A DNA stretch of 42,315 bases from an unicellular cyanobacterium SU3 (GCA_002172675.1 NETF01000185.1:1-42315), one strand, 5' to 3'; counted from the stretch's first letter, positions 1-8,135 are shown. The notes: generated by a model from the sequence alone, not told the origin. Translations and numbers: made by a program.

Positions 1-66
1 GGCACAGTAAAAGATGTTTATATTCCCATCAATGATATTTTACCTCTCCCTTCTCCTGCTACATAA
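1..66 (+). CDS. C-terminal tail of an unidentified protein (partial)
   Basis: The frame from base 1 is open for 21 residues, contains VKDVYIPIND and LPLPSPAT, and ends at TAA 64-66. The 5' part lies outside the window. The same tail recurs on the minus strand at the right edge (42249-42314), so the gene is multicopy. I do not recognise the family from 21 residues. Its position, ending about 60 bp before the point where host genes are cut, would suit a transposase or passenger gene at the end of a mobile element. That is inference from context only. Confidence 0.35.
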   Translation, partial: GTVKDVYIPINDILPLPSPAT

Positions 67-126
67 TTTAAACTTATGAATTTTGGTGGCGATCGCTTGT
101 CTCAAGCTGACTTTGTGATCTACTGA
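1..126. repeat. Left copy of 126-bp inverted terminal repeat
   Basis: Bases 1-126 are identical to the reverse complement of 42189-42314. Identity stops abruptly at base 127, where the left side enters a COG0523 gene and the right side a pentapeptide-repeat gene. Each copy holds the last 22 codons of an open frame, read from the contig edge inward, then about 60 noncoding bases. Such a shared end cutting two unrelated genes fits one end of a multicopy insertion sequence, or an assembly graph repeat. Confidence 0.9.
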
Positions 127-260
127 AACTCGTTAACGATAACTGCTACTTTTTTACCGTGTTCGTAAGTAAGGATACGATTGAGGAGGGTAGTTTTACC
201 CGCACCTAGATAACCTGTTAGTACGGTGACGGGAACGGTGTTAGTGGTTGTCGCTACCAT
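120..260 (-). pseudogene. COG0523/CobW-family GTPase, truncated after its N-terminus
   Basis: The 46-codon frame has the P-loop of G3E GTPases, [15 protein letters not shown], at about residues 17-31, then a VAVIVNEF strand. In the family NEF is followed by a G-E-x-G metal/GTP motif and some 270 further residues. Here NEF is followed by Gln and a stop, exactly where the terminal repeat begins at base 126. COG0523 proteins are nucleotide-dependent metal chaperones, many for zinc or cobalt. The ATG at 258-260 is preceded by a possible promoter (TTGTTT, 17 bp, TATCTA on the minus strand) and a Fur/Zur-like site. I read this as a gene cut by a mobile element, so only a short dead peptide could be made. 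Confidence 0.8.
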
Positions 261-283
261 AATCTAATTCCTAAGCTCTTTTA

Positions 284-302
284 GATAATGATAATCGATC
301 TC
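284..302. promoter_or_regulatory. Fur/Zur-type operator before the COG0523 gene
   Basis: Bases 284-296 read GATAATGATAATC, and the 19-mer 284-302 matches the classical Fur box in 16 positions. It overlaps the spacer and -10 of the inferred promoter of the minus-strand gene starting at 260. COG0523 genes are frequent Zur targets in cyanobacteria, so Zur is the likelier ligand. Which repressor binds cannot be told from sequence alone. Confidence 0.5.
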
Positions 303-386
303 GTAAACAAAAATCGGTTTTTATTCTGAAGGCAAATAATTTTAACAAGGGTTAAAAAAGAGTTAGCGTTTTTTTTGCAGAAAATT

Positions 387-739
387 ATGGTAAGTTTAAC
401 AAATCCAAAAATCATGAAAATTGTCAATCGATATATTGGTGTTGTTAATGGTTATCTTGGCAACTTTAGTTATCGAACTCACGCAGAGTTTTATCCAGAA
501 TATTGCGAACTTGATATAGACCCTAATCAATATAAGGGAACAACAAGAGAAAGATTTATTGAAATTTTGAACATATTCTTAATTCTTTTGCGAACATAAT
601 GGACGCATTTAATCCAATTAGAAATCATGGCAGCGTTGCACATCCAAACAAAGATTTATTAAAAAAAGATGAAGCAATGCTTGTCATCAATGTAGCAAGA
701 ACAATATTACATTATCTTGATGCAAAGGTCGTTGAGTAA
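387..739 (+). pseudogene. Abortive-infection family protein, internally deleted
   Basis: The 5' part (ATG at 387; another in-frame ATG at 375) encodes IVNRYIGVVNGYLGNFSYRTH and HAEFYPEYC, typical of the N-terminus of an Abi-C type abortive-infection family. It stops at 597-599. A frame starting at 599 then encodes FNPIRNHGSVAHPNKDLL and AMLVINVARTILHYLDAK, typical of the far C-terminal Abi_C domain. The central part of the protein is missing and the two ends are in different frames. The last codons (VVE, stop) come from the neighbouring PIN gene read backwards, so the 3' end is itself a junction. Such proteins act in phage defence; this copy must be dead. Confidence 0.75.
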
Positions 740-893
740 CCAGCAGGATTTCTTGTAGCAATTGCTCGGATAAAATCGGCTGAATAGTTTGCTCTACTAA
801 TAAAGTTTTTAAACTTTTTAATTGTTTTCCAATCAGAAAGCTAATCCACAAATTAGTATCAATAATCACCTTAATTCTTTTTTTGTCTGGCAT
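729..893 (-). pseudogene. PIN-domain toxin, C-terminus lost
   Basis: The reading frame from ATG 891-893 encodes VIIDTNLWISFLIG (first PIN aspartate) and LSEQLLQEILLVTQRP, the usual first half of a PIN-family toxin of about 140 residues. After VTQR, at about base 729, it runs into the antisense of the Abi gene end and terminates at 687. The second half with the remaining acidic residues of the RNase site is missing, so RNase activity is not expected. The start overlaps the end of the antitoxin gene by 23 bp, the normal order for such a pair. This looks like a toxin-antitoxin operon that kept its antitoxin and lost its toxin. Confidence 0.75.
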
Positions 894-1101
894 ATATTTC
901 AGCCCTAACAGTTTCCACCTCTTCGTTAATAGTGTCTAGATCGAGTTCGTCAGTTTGAAAAGTTTCTAATAATTCAGTTAATTTGCGATTACGAGTTTCC
1001 TTTTCTAGTTCTTTGCTAAGTCGCAGCTTTTCTGCTGGTGGTAATTGTTGAACTAATTCCAAAATTTGTTCAAAGTTCAAAGAAATTTGGTAAGTATCCA
1101 T
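871..1101 (-). CDS. Antitoxin partner of the truncated PIN toxin
   Basis: The protein has 76 residues from ATG 1099-1101 (MDTYQISLNFEQILELVQ). An upstream ATG at 1137 would add 12 residues of poor character. It is a small, acidic and helical protein with QLPPAEKLRLSKELE and a Glu/Asp-rich C-terminus (TDELDLDTINEE). This composition is common in cyanobacterial antitoxins encoded directly upstream of PIN toxins. It overlaps the PIN start by 23 bp, so the two would be co-translated. With the toxin truncated it has no obvious target left. The family is assigned from composition and context, not from a clear motif. Confidence 0.65.
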   Translation of the reverse strand: MDTYQISLNFEQILELVQQLPPAEKLRLSKELEKETRNRKLTELLETFQTDELDLDTINEEVETVRAEIYARQKKN

Positions 1102-1272
1102 AGTCAGGTTTTTATATTGGATCGATTGACGAGACAATTCTTATTTCAATTATTTTGACAAGCCACAGAGTAAATAAAAAGCGATCGTCATTATGTCCAG
1201 AATACATCAAAATAAAATACTCTTGCCAAGGTAAAATAGACTTAGCTAATAGCTTAGTTTATATATTACGAT

Positions 1273-1515
1273 ATGGCCCAGGTTAACATTCACGAAGCCA
1301 AAACCCATTTATCTCAACTCCTTTCTCGTGCTGTTTTAGGGGAAGATATTGTTATTGCCAAAGCTGGTAAACCTATGGTGCGTCTCGTACCCGTCGAAGA
1401 ACCACCTCAAGACCGCATTTTAGGGCAAGATGAGGGATTATTTACCGTTCCCGAAAATTTTAATGATCCTTTACCAGAAGAGATGTTGTCGGCGTTTGAA
1501 GGTAATGCAGATTGA
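1273..1515 (+). CDS. Phd/YefM-type antitoxin
   Basis: The 80-residue protein begins MAQVNIHEAKTHLSQLLSRA and continues GEDIVIAKAGKPMVRLVPV. That is the DNA-binding fold of Phd/YefM antitoxins, followed by a short toxin-binding tail (FTVPENFNDPLPEEML). It would neutralise the PIN RNase encoded immediately downstream and repress their shared promoter. The stop codon overlaps the start of the toxin gene by 4 bp (TTGA), which indicates translational coupling. Both genes of this pair look complete. Confidence 0.9.
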   Translation: MAQVNIHEAKTHLSQLLSRAVLGEDIVIAKAGKPMVRLVPVEEPPQDRILGQDEGLFTVPENFNDPLPEEMLSAFEGNAD

Positions 1516-1907
1516 ATATCTTACTCGATACACAAATTTTTCTTTGGGCATTGGCAGAACCAAAACGCTTGGGAAAAAAGGCTAAATCTTTATTGAAAAG
1601 CAAGAAAAATCAACTTTATCTTTCGGCTGCTAGTTCTTGGGAGATTGCCATTAAAGCAGGTTTAAGCAAACTCCCACTACCCGAACCGCCAGATAAGTAT
1701 ATCTCTAGCAGAATGGCGAGTCTTAAGATTGCACCTCTTGATGTCAAACACTATCATACCTTCATCGTTTATCAACTCCCTTTGCATCATCGAGATCCCT
1801 TTGACCGTATTTTGATTGCTAGTGCGATCGCAGAAAACCTCCATTTAATGAGTGCTGACGAACAGTTTCGTCGTTACGATGTCGATTTAATTTGGGGTTT
1901 AGATTAG
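1512..1907 (+). CDS. VapC-type PIN ribonuclease toxin
   Basis: The protein has 131 residues and starts at TTG 1512-1514, which overlaps the antitoxin stop; no in-frame ATG fits better. PIN residues are in place: LLDTQIFLWAL (Asp), SSWEIAIK (Glu), and HHRDPFDRILIASA (Asp pair), then LMSADEQF. This is the form often annotated as VapC with the HHRDPFDR signature, a Mg-dependent RNase that cuts tRNA or other RNA when freed from its antitoxin. The 3' end overlaps the convergent hydrolase gene by 4 bp. It appears intact and is probably held inactive by the upstream Phd-like protein. Confidence 0.9.
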   Translation: MNILLDTQIFLWALAEPKRLGKKAKSLLKSKKNQLYLSAASSWEIAIKAGLSKLPLPEPPDKYISSRMASLKIAPLDVKHYHTFIVYQLPLHHRDPFDRILIASAIAENLHLMSADEQFRRYDVDLIWGLD

Positions 1908-2809
1908 GTAATAAGAAAATTCTGAATCGCTTTTGTCACGGCTTCGGGGTACTCTTCATAAATTCCCAATGTTCCCCTTAGTTGAACTGTTTGCACTTGT
2001 TGCAACTCTGCCATCGCTTCCATTTCCGTTTTTGATTTAGGTGGTGCATTTTCCGCCAGAATAATTAATACGGGTATCGATATTGAATCTAAAAGTTGCA
2101 AAAACTCCTCTCTATCTGCTACAGGATCGATCGCACCAGTGACAAAAGCAGCAGGGGCATATCTCGCACCCTCTTTAGAAGTGATTTGGTGTTTTTGGGC
2201 GATAAATTCGGGAGTTAGTTTGCTTTCATCTACATAAACGTGGCGTTTATACATTAAGTGTAGAAACGAAGGAGTAGTATTGAGATAGTATAACCCTTGT
2301 CCGATGAAAGGCGATCTCACTAGATTTTTTACCCCATTTCTGACACCATCAGGTAAACCCATAACTCTTAAAGGTCCTTGCCAAGTAGGAGCGATCAAAA
2401 TTAGTTGAGAAATTATATCTGGGTTATTCTGTACAAATTTTACAGCGTATCCTGAAGCATGACCGGCAGCAATGAGAATAAGTGAGCTATTAAAAACAGA
2501 TTTAACAAAATCTCCCAACAACTGCTCAAACAATGCGGGATTATAATCCACAGAGGGACATTGAGACTCCCCAAACCCCAACCAATCTAAAACCGTAACT
2601 TGGTATTGTGTAGCAAGTAGATTAGCAATACTTTTCATCTCGCTGCGACTGGAAACCGTACTAAAAGCAGGAAGTAAAAGTACAGGGCTTCCATCTCCGA
2701 CAGTTTCATAAATAACTCGATATTGCTTGTCTAAAAAATTCCAGTGGTAAACCTTCTTTGTCCCGCCAATACTAGAGTTGAGTTGAGTTTGATTGGTTGG
2801 TGTAGTCAT
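1904..2809 (-). CDS. Alpha/beta-hydrolase fold protein without the usual nucleophile
   Basis: The 301-residue protein has a clear alpha/beta-hydrolase core: VLLLPAFSTVSSRSEM (oxyanion region), VTVLDWLGFGES, then IAAGHASGYAV at the nucleophile elbow and PVLIILAENAPP near the acid position. The elbow reads G-H-A-S-G, so Ala sits where Ser, Cys or Asp normally is. The terminal segment (LGIYEEYPEAV) also lacks an evident catalytic His. It may be a non-catalytic binding protein, or a hydrolase using a displaced residue. Plant and cyanobacterial relatives of this kind are known without a defined substrate. It has no signal peptide and is convergent with the VapC gene. Confidence 0.8.
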   Translation of the reverse strand: MTTPTNQTQLNSSIGGTKKVYHWNFLDKQYRVIYETVGDGSPVLLLPAFSTVSSRSEMKSIANLLATQYQVTVLDWLGFGESQCPSVDYNPALFEQLLGDFVKSVFNSSLILIAAGHASGYAVKFVQNNPDIISQLILIAPTWQGPLRVMGLPDGVRNGVKNLVRSPFIGQGLYYLNTTPSFLHLMYKRHVYVDESKLTPEFIAQKHQITSKEGARYAPAAFVTGAIDPVADREEFLQLLDSISIPVLIILAENAPPKSKTEMEAMAELQQVQTVQLRGTLGIYEEYPEAVTKAIQNFLIT

Positions 2810-2993
2810 AGCTATTAGTGAAGAGAAATCTATCTACAATAGGATCTTAGTCTGATATTTAATTAACCTTGCAGTTGTCTTAAGGTATTGATACACACAA
2901 GACAATCACAACCATATAAGGCTAAAGGGTACAGCAGCATCACTTTCTGCTTCCGTAAGTTCATACATTGGATAGTCTTTATCCAAACATTGA

Positions 2994-3020
2994 ATACTAT
3001 AGTCTGTAGAACTATGGTAT
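2994..3020 (+). promoter_or_regulatory. Tandem C-box operator of a restriction-modification controller
   Basis: Two near-identical dyads lie just upstream of the XRE-type gene: ACTATAGT at 2996-3003 and ACTATGGT at 3011-3018. Their centres are 15 bp apart and a CTGTAGA spacer lies between them. This matches the double operator of R-M controller proteins, as in the PvuII and Esp1396I systems, where one C dimer activates and a second represses. The start codon of the controller gene is at 3042. Confidence 0.65.
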
Positions 3021-3041
3021 TCAAACATCTAACTTCAAATA

Positions 3042-3293
3042 ATGGAACAAGAGTTAGATAAATTAGTTGGAATTCAAATTCAATTACTTCGTTTATCTAA
3101 AGGCTGGTCACAGGAGTATCTTGCAGAGAAATCCTCTCTTCATAGAACTTATATCAGTCAGCTAGAACGAGGTTTAAAAAGCCCATCAATTAGAGTTCTT
3201 TTTCAAATTACATCAGCTTTAGAAGTTCCTGCAAGTACGTTGATTAAAATGGTTGAAGATTCTTTAAATGCTGACGAAAGAGGAACAAACTAG
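3042..3293 (+). CDS. XRE-family controller protein (C protein) of an R-M system
   Basis: The 83-residue protein is almost entirely one HTH_XRE domain: IQIQLLRLSKGWSQEYLAEK, then HRTYISQLERGLKSPSI, then a dimerising helix. Size, the upstream tandem dyads and the 26-bp overlap with a following endonuclease-like gene are the classical layout of C proteins. These delay expression of the restriction enzyme until the methylase has protected the host. Here both catalytic genes are broken, so this regulator appears to be a survivor. A general XRE repressor of another sort is possible but less likely given the neighbours. Confidence 0.8.
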   Translation: MEQELDKLVGIQIQLLRLSKGWSQEYLAEKSSLHRTYISQLERGLKSPSIRVLFQITSALEVPASTLIKMVEDSLNADERGTN

Positions 3294-3600
3294 GTTGGAA
3301 AAAGCTTTATTGGTAACAGTAGCCATCCCTGTTGTCGGCTCTGTAGAAGACTATACTTGGGAAGCTATGTTCCATTATGTAAAAAACATAAGCTTGAACG
3401 ATCCGGCTTTGGGTCGAAAAAAACTTCTCCACGATGCAGTTGATTTGAAATCTCAAGTTGGTTGGTCGCTTAAAACACTTCAAGTTAGTAATTTACAGGT
3501 TAATTCGTCGTTTTCGTTTGTTATTCAACGGGCTGACATCTTCAAAAAAGCAGAACTCTTAGGATTCGATAGGCTTACTGACAACTCTGAAGAATTTTAG
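3268..3600 (+). pseudogene. Probable type II restriction endonuclease, N-terminal fragment
   Basis: The frame starts at ATG 3268 inside the end of the controller gene and encodes about 110 residues, including VEDYTWEAMFHYVKNI and GRKKLLHDAVDLKSQVGWSLK. I cannot name the enzyme from motif memory with certainty. The C-protein overlap and the convergent cytosine methylase identify it by context as the R gene. It stops at 3600 only a few bases into what is also the end of the methylase fragment. The simplest reading is one deletion that removed the facing C-termini of both genes. No complete nuclease active site is evident, so it is presumed inactive. Confidence 0.6.
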
Positions 3601-4405
3601 GAGCTAAATTTTCTGGTAAATCTCTTGCATCTTGCCCTTCCTTTAAGCTTCTTGCTCTTGACATTTGTACGGGGCTAAGTTTCCTGGCAACATGATTGAC
3701 AAGAGTTTTGCTATTATTTCGTAAAAGCTTTTGATATGCGCTATTAGCTTTTTGAGGATATTTCTTTTTCGGGTACTCGTCTCCTGCTTCTAGAGGAGGA
3801 AGATCGCTAATCGCCTCTCTTACGGTAACTAATGGTTTCAACGTATTATCTATTGATAATTGATAATTAGTTATATTTAGGTTTTTAACATTTCCATAGT
3901 GAGTCTGCTTTGGTGTTTCGATTTCATTACCGTAAAGACAGCCAACGAAAAAAGCTCTTTTTCTAGTTTGTGGTACTCCGTAAAAAGCAGCATTTAAAGA
4001 CATAATAGTCACTTTGTACCCCATATACTCAAGCAACTTAGTAATTTCATTTTTTACAATACCTTGATATGCGTTGAGTATTTCTGGAACGTTTTCAATA
4101 ACGACATATTTGGGTTTAAATTCTCTAACAAATTTTATGTATGTTATGTAAAGTAAATTTTGCGGATCATTTAAATATCTATATCCTGCTGGTACATTTC
4201 GCGAAAAACCTTGACAAGGAGGTCCCCCAATAATTGCTGATAATTGTTGCTTCTTTAGCCCTAAAGATAATCTTAGGTCTTTGGGGTCAATTTTCTGAAT
4301 GTCATCACAAATTATCTGTGCATCGGGAAAGTTATGCTTGTATGTCCTTAAAGAATCTGGATTGATGTCAATCGCGCATAAAGAGCTAAAATTTTTCCAT
4401 TCAAA
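3575..4405 (-). pseudogene. DNA cytosine-5 methyltransferase, both ends missing
   Basis: Central motifs are excellent: CAIDINPDSLRTYKHNFP (motif II), IICDDI (III), IIGGPPCQGFS with the catalytic Cys (IV), YVVIENVP (VI) and YGVPQTRKRAFFVG (VIII). Part of the target-recognition region, NHVARKLSP, follows. Motif I (the FAGxGG SAM loop) is absent, and the frame upstream of Phe at 4405 is unrelated low-complexity sequence. Motifs IX and X are also gone, since the frame ends at 3575 next to the endonuclease fragment. Without motif I, SAM binding is lost, so the protein should be dead. The open frame can be followed to 4471 but those residues are not part of the family. Confidence 0.85.
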
Positions 4406-4444
4406 TCTACACAGACATAATAGTTGGGTAATTTTACTTGCGAA

Positions 4445-4463
4445 AATAATGATAATGATTATC
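4445..4463. promoter_or_regulatory. Fur/Zur-type operator before hemB
   Basis: The 19-mer 4445-4463 matches the Fur box consensus in 17 of 19 positions. Its core GATAATGATTATC (4451-4463) is a perfect 6-1-6 palindrome. It ends 57 bp before the hemB ATG and 10 bp before a TATAAT hexamer, so it would cover the -35 region. A related AT-rich dyad follows at about 4481-4491. Iron- or zinc-responsive control of hemB is the inference; the repressor cannot be named from sequence. Confidence 0.65.
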
Positions 4464-4473
4464 TCTATCACTG

Positions 4474-4479
4474 TATAAT
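4474..4479 (+). promoter_or_regulatory. Putative -10 box of hemB
   Basis: TATAAT at 4474-4479, 41 bp before the start codon, is preceded by the Fur/Zur-type site in the -35 position. No strong -35 hexamer is seen at the right distance. Confidence 0.4.
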
Positions 4480-4499
4480 AATAATTATCATTTTTATAA

Positions 4500-5516
<1,017 letters not shown>

Positions 5517-5531
5517 GGATGATTTCGATCT

Positions 5532-5945
5532 TTATACAAAAGGATTGTGGTAAAGAACATCGCACCGCATAATATCTTTAGTGTTCCGCGTCACGAAAGT
5601 ACAATTATGTACCTCGGCTGTGGCTGCAAGTAGCCCGTCTACAGTAGAAATAGGGTCAGGTACATTCATTTTTCCCCATGTTTCGGCGATTTCTTGGGTT
5701 ATGGGAAAAATGCGATCCCTGTATTCTCGAATGATTTTTTTGAGCCAGACATCCAAATTTGACGCGGCATCAGGATCACGTCTTCTAATCAATTCAACAC
5801 GACAACGGAGTTCGCCAATTACTAGCACACTCAAATAAATTTCTTGTTCGTCAATCGTTGTATACCAATTTCTAACGCCTAAATTACAGCAATTTTTCTT
5901 CCGTAGTTCGGAGATAACATTCGTATCGAGCAAATATTTGGTCAC
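5532..5945 (-). CDS. VapC/FitB-type PIN ribonuclease toxin
   Basis: The protein has 137 residues with the complete PIN set: YLLDTNVISELRKK, LVIGELRCRVELI, STVDGLLAATA and FVTRNTKDI. FitB-like VapC toxins are Mg-dependent RNases kept inactive by a ribbon-helix-helix antitoxin. The ATG overlaps the stop of the antitoxin gene by 4 bp, so the two are translationally coupled. It converges on hemB with 15 bp between stop codons. All conserved acidic residues are present, so I regard it as functional. Confidence 0.92.
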   Translation of the reverse strand: MTKYLLDTNVISELRKKNCCNLGVRNWYTTIDEQEIYLSVLVIGELRCRVELIRRRDPDAASNLDVWLKKIIREYRDRIFPITQEIAETWGKMNVPDPISTVDGLLAATAEVHNCTFVTRNTKDIMRCDVLYHNPFV

Positions 5946-6175
5946 AGTGAAATTTCTCTAGAATTGTCTCTAACACGGTTAAAATCCTCATCTTCGCCCA
6001 CATCAGGCATAGCAAGAAGTAACTCTTTAAGAGACTTTTCTGCGGTTTTTTGTTCAAACACGCTGGTTAGAATTGAATCTAGTTCTGATTCGAGTGACCG
6101 CCCATGAATTACTGCTCTTTGTTTTAGGCGATCGCGATTATTTTTGCTTAAATCGTCAAGGTTTATACTGGTCAT
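5942..6175 (-). CDS. FitA-like ribbon-helix-helix antitoxin
   Basis: The 77-residue protein begins MTSINLDDLSKNNRDRLKQR and continues AVIHGRSLESELDSILTSVF, the short strand and two helices of FitA/Arc-type repressors. An acidic tail (AMPDVGEDEDFNRVRDNSRE) that would fill the toxin active site follows. It is the first gene of a two-gene operon with the PIN toxin. It should bind its own promoter in the 96 bp before the next gene. Confidence 0.88.
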   Translation of the reverse strand: MTSINLDDLSKNNRDRLKQRAVIHGRSLESELDSILTSVFEQKTAEKSLKELLLAMPDVGEDEDFNRVRDNSREISL

Positions 6176-6271
6176 GGTTGATTATATATTGAGAGTAAAT
6201 ATTATTTTACTTCAATCTTATGACATCATAGAAGTTGGTAGAATTATTGTCTGGTTTTTATATTAAGAAAA

Positions 6272-6730
6272 ATGCTATTAGATCCCCTTTCAATTGACGC
6301 TTTAAAGGATTTAATTACAGGAGATTCAGATTCAACACCATACTATTCAGGACCTAAGCTAATTGAATGGTTTAATCCTTACGGTTTTGAGGACGAATAT
6401 TGTCGAGGATTGCCAGAAAACGATTCTCGTGGTTCGTATACTTTGAAAAGAGTAAAAAAAATCAACCAAGACGATCAAGACGATGATAAGATGAAAAAGT
6501 TTCTTGAATCGATTGTCGATTCTAGAAGATATGCTCAATCTGAAAACCCTTTGGATATTTCTAAAGCAGTTGAAGCTATTAATTCAATTATTGCTATCGA
6601 TGGATTCAAATTAGCAAAATTTAATTATACCTATAGACTTTGTAATATTGATAACTCAAAAGAGATTAAAGTAAATGCAGTTTTTGAGAAAATTCAAGCT
6701 AAAATTTTAGAAGAAATTGAGTCAGCATAA
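6272..6730 (+). pseudogene. PLD-nuclease defence-type gene, N-terminal half before a nonsense codon
   Basis: The 152 residues begin MLLDPLSIDALKDLITGDSD and contain LSGPKLIEWF-like (YYSGPKLIEWFNPYGF) and DISKAVEAINSIIAIDGFKL. This accessory domain resembles those at the front of some Abi-like or nuclease proteins, but I cannot name it firmly. The TAA at 6728-6730 is followed in the same frame by a phospholipase D domain. The sequence around the stop (KILEEIESA, stop, FLIWVAVAWFTD) joins seamlessly, so a single AAA or AAG to TAA change is the likely cause. Read through, the product would be about 269 residues. The start ATG at 6272 has no strong ribosome site. Confidence 0.7.
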
Positions 6731-7081
6731 TTTCTGATTTGGGTTGCAGTAGCATGGTTCACAGATGAAATTTTGTTCAACGCTTTAGTCAAGAAAAAAC
6801 AGTTAGGCATTAGTGTGAAGATAATTCTCATTGATGACAAGATTAATAAAAGCAGTTCGCTAGATTTTAGTAGTATGCCAACAAAGTGGCTTCCTCCTCA
6901 AGGGGATTATCAAAATATAATGCACCACAAATTTTGTGTAATCGATCTTAAAAAAGTAATTCACGGTTCTTACAATTGGACAAATAAAGCAAAACACAAT
7001 CAAGAGAACATTAGCGTCACGGAAGATAGAACTTCGGCTGAAGCGTTTGCGAAGAAATTTGTTCAATTAGCAGCTATTTAA
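6731..7081 (+). pseudogene. Phospholipase D-like nuclease domain, C-terminal half
   Basis: In frame with the preceding half, the sequence opens with IWVAVAWFTDEILFNALV, the usual first strand and helix of PLD-like nucleases. It continues VKIILIDDKIN and then the catalytic HKD motif MHHKFCVIDLKKVIHGSYNW (His-x-Lys-x4-Asp). The end (SAEAFAKKFVQLAAI) is a normal domain end. The first possible independent start is TTG 6773, which would delete the opening strand. One HKD motif per chain implies that the enzyme works as a dimer. With one stop codon between its two domains the gene is either freshly dead or makes two pieces. Confidence 0.75.
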
Positions 7082-7174
7082 TTATTAAATTGAAGTATCC
7101 GTATCAGCGATCGCTTTTTGAATGATTATATTATTTTATCAATTAGAGAACTTTTGTAATATTTTAGGGCTTTT

Positions 7175-7387
7175 CTAGGGATTAAAAACATCATCTTCAA
7201 TTCCTACCCACCATTCACCTAATTTCATTAATTCTTGGTGTAATTCAGACATTTGGGCGATATATTCGTCAGATGAGAGGTTATGACGGTTTTCTTGTAA
7301 TTTTTTAAGTCTTAATTGTATCAATAACCAGGGTTGTGATATTCTGTCAGTTTCTTCAATATATCGGGCTAATTCTTCACTATTCAT
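7175..7387 (-). CDS. Small hypothetical protein, helical
   Basis: The 70-residue protein (MNSEELARYIEETDRISQPW, later LHQELMKLGEWWVGIEDDVF) is rich in Glu, Leu and Lys and predicted mainly helical by eye. It lies 21 bp downstream of the 107-residue hypothetical gene on the same strand, so the two probably form an operon. I do not recognise the family. Size and pairing would suit a toxin-antitoxin-like module in this island, but no motif supports that. Confidence 0.55.
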   Translation of the reverse strand: MNSEELARYIEETDRISQPWLLIQLRLKKLQENRHNLSSDEYIAQMSELHQELMKLGEWWVGIEDDVFNP

Positions 7388-7408
7388 AATTTAATTAAAA
7401 TCAGAGTA

Positions 7409-7732
7409 TTAGTAATAAATAGAACCATCAGGTCTTTTGTAAAAATGATAAGATGGTTTTATACCTAATAGTGTCGGTAAACCATCAGCATCAATACAAA
7501 CTGCTATAGTTCCATTTTTCTCTACATGATAAGCATCAATAGAAAAACTTATTGGTTGATCTTCAGGTAGATTAATTATAATAGTTTTTGCGGGAGAAGA
7601 CAAAATCTCTGTGTAGGATTTTCGTTCATACTCTTTACCAAATTTTTCTACTTCTTGCCATAAAATTTGATAATTTTCCTGAAGTTTTTCTCTTTGTTGT
7701 TTTGTGATTGGAAATAGTTCAACCCATTTCAT
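7409..7732 (-). CDS. Hypothetical protein, first gene of a two-gene unit
   Basis: The protein has 107 residues. The N-terminal half is helical (FPITKQQREKLQENYQILW) and the C-terminal half beta-rich, with SFSIDAYHVEKNGTIAVCID and a final YHFYKRPDGSIYY. It has no signal peptide or membrane segment. It is followed at 21 bp by the 70-residue gene. I recognise no family. Upstream (7747-7790) lie short GTCAGAAG-like direct repeats of the kind common between cyanobacterial genes. Confidence 0.55.
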   Translation of the reverse strand: MKWVELFPITKQQREKLQENYQILWQEVEKFGKEYERKSYTEILSSPAKTIIINLPEDQPISFSIDAYHVEKNGTIAVCIDADGLPTLLGIKPSYHFYKRPDGSIYY

Positions 7733-8135
7733 AAAATTGTTTCTTGAAGAAGGAGTCAGGAGTCTCCGAGTCAGAAGTCAGAAGAAAGAGAATTGACTAT
7801 AATATATAAATACTACTTTATCTATAATAGTTAATAAATTATCCAAAATATTAAACCAAAGCTATTATTCTTATTTAAACAAGTTTAAAAAAATAGTTAA
7901 AAAATGCCAAAAAGTGTCTAAAAAGTTTGCTGATATTCCATCACCGACTCCTCAACAGTTTTACGCTTCTGTTTTATTTACAAGATTATGTGTCATAGCA
8001 ATTAGTTTAGAAAAGTTACTAACAACTAAAAAAACTGATCACTGGGATTATGCTTCAGTTGCTTCATTAACTAGAAATATATTAGAATGCTATCTTACTT
8101 TTTTTTATTTGTGTATAGATTCTGTCTCTTATACT

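Noticed and set aside
375-599. Independent 74-residue protein
   Set aside because: It is the N-terminal part of an Abi-family gene; the matching C-terminal part follows at 599 in another frame.
4406-4471. N-terminus of the cytosine methylase (MIEIIIIII...)
   Set aside because: The residues are low-complexity translation of the Fur/Zur-site region and lack motif I, so they are not part of the methylase.
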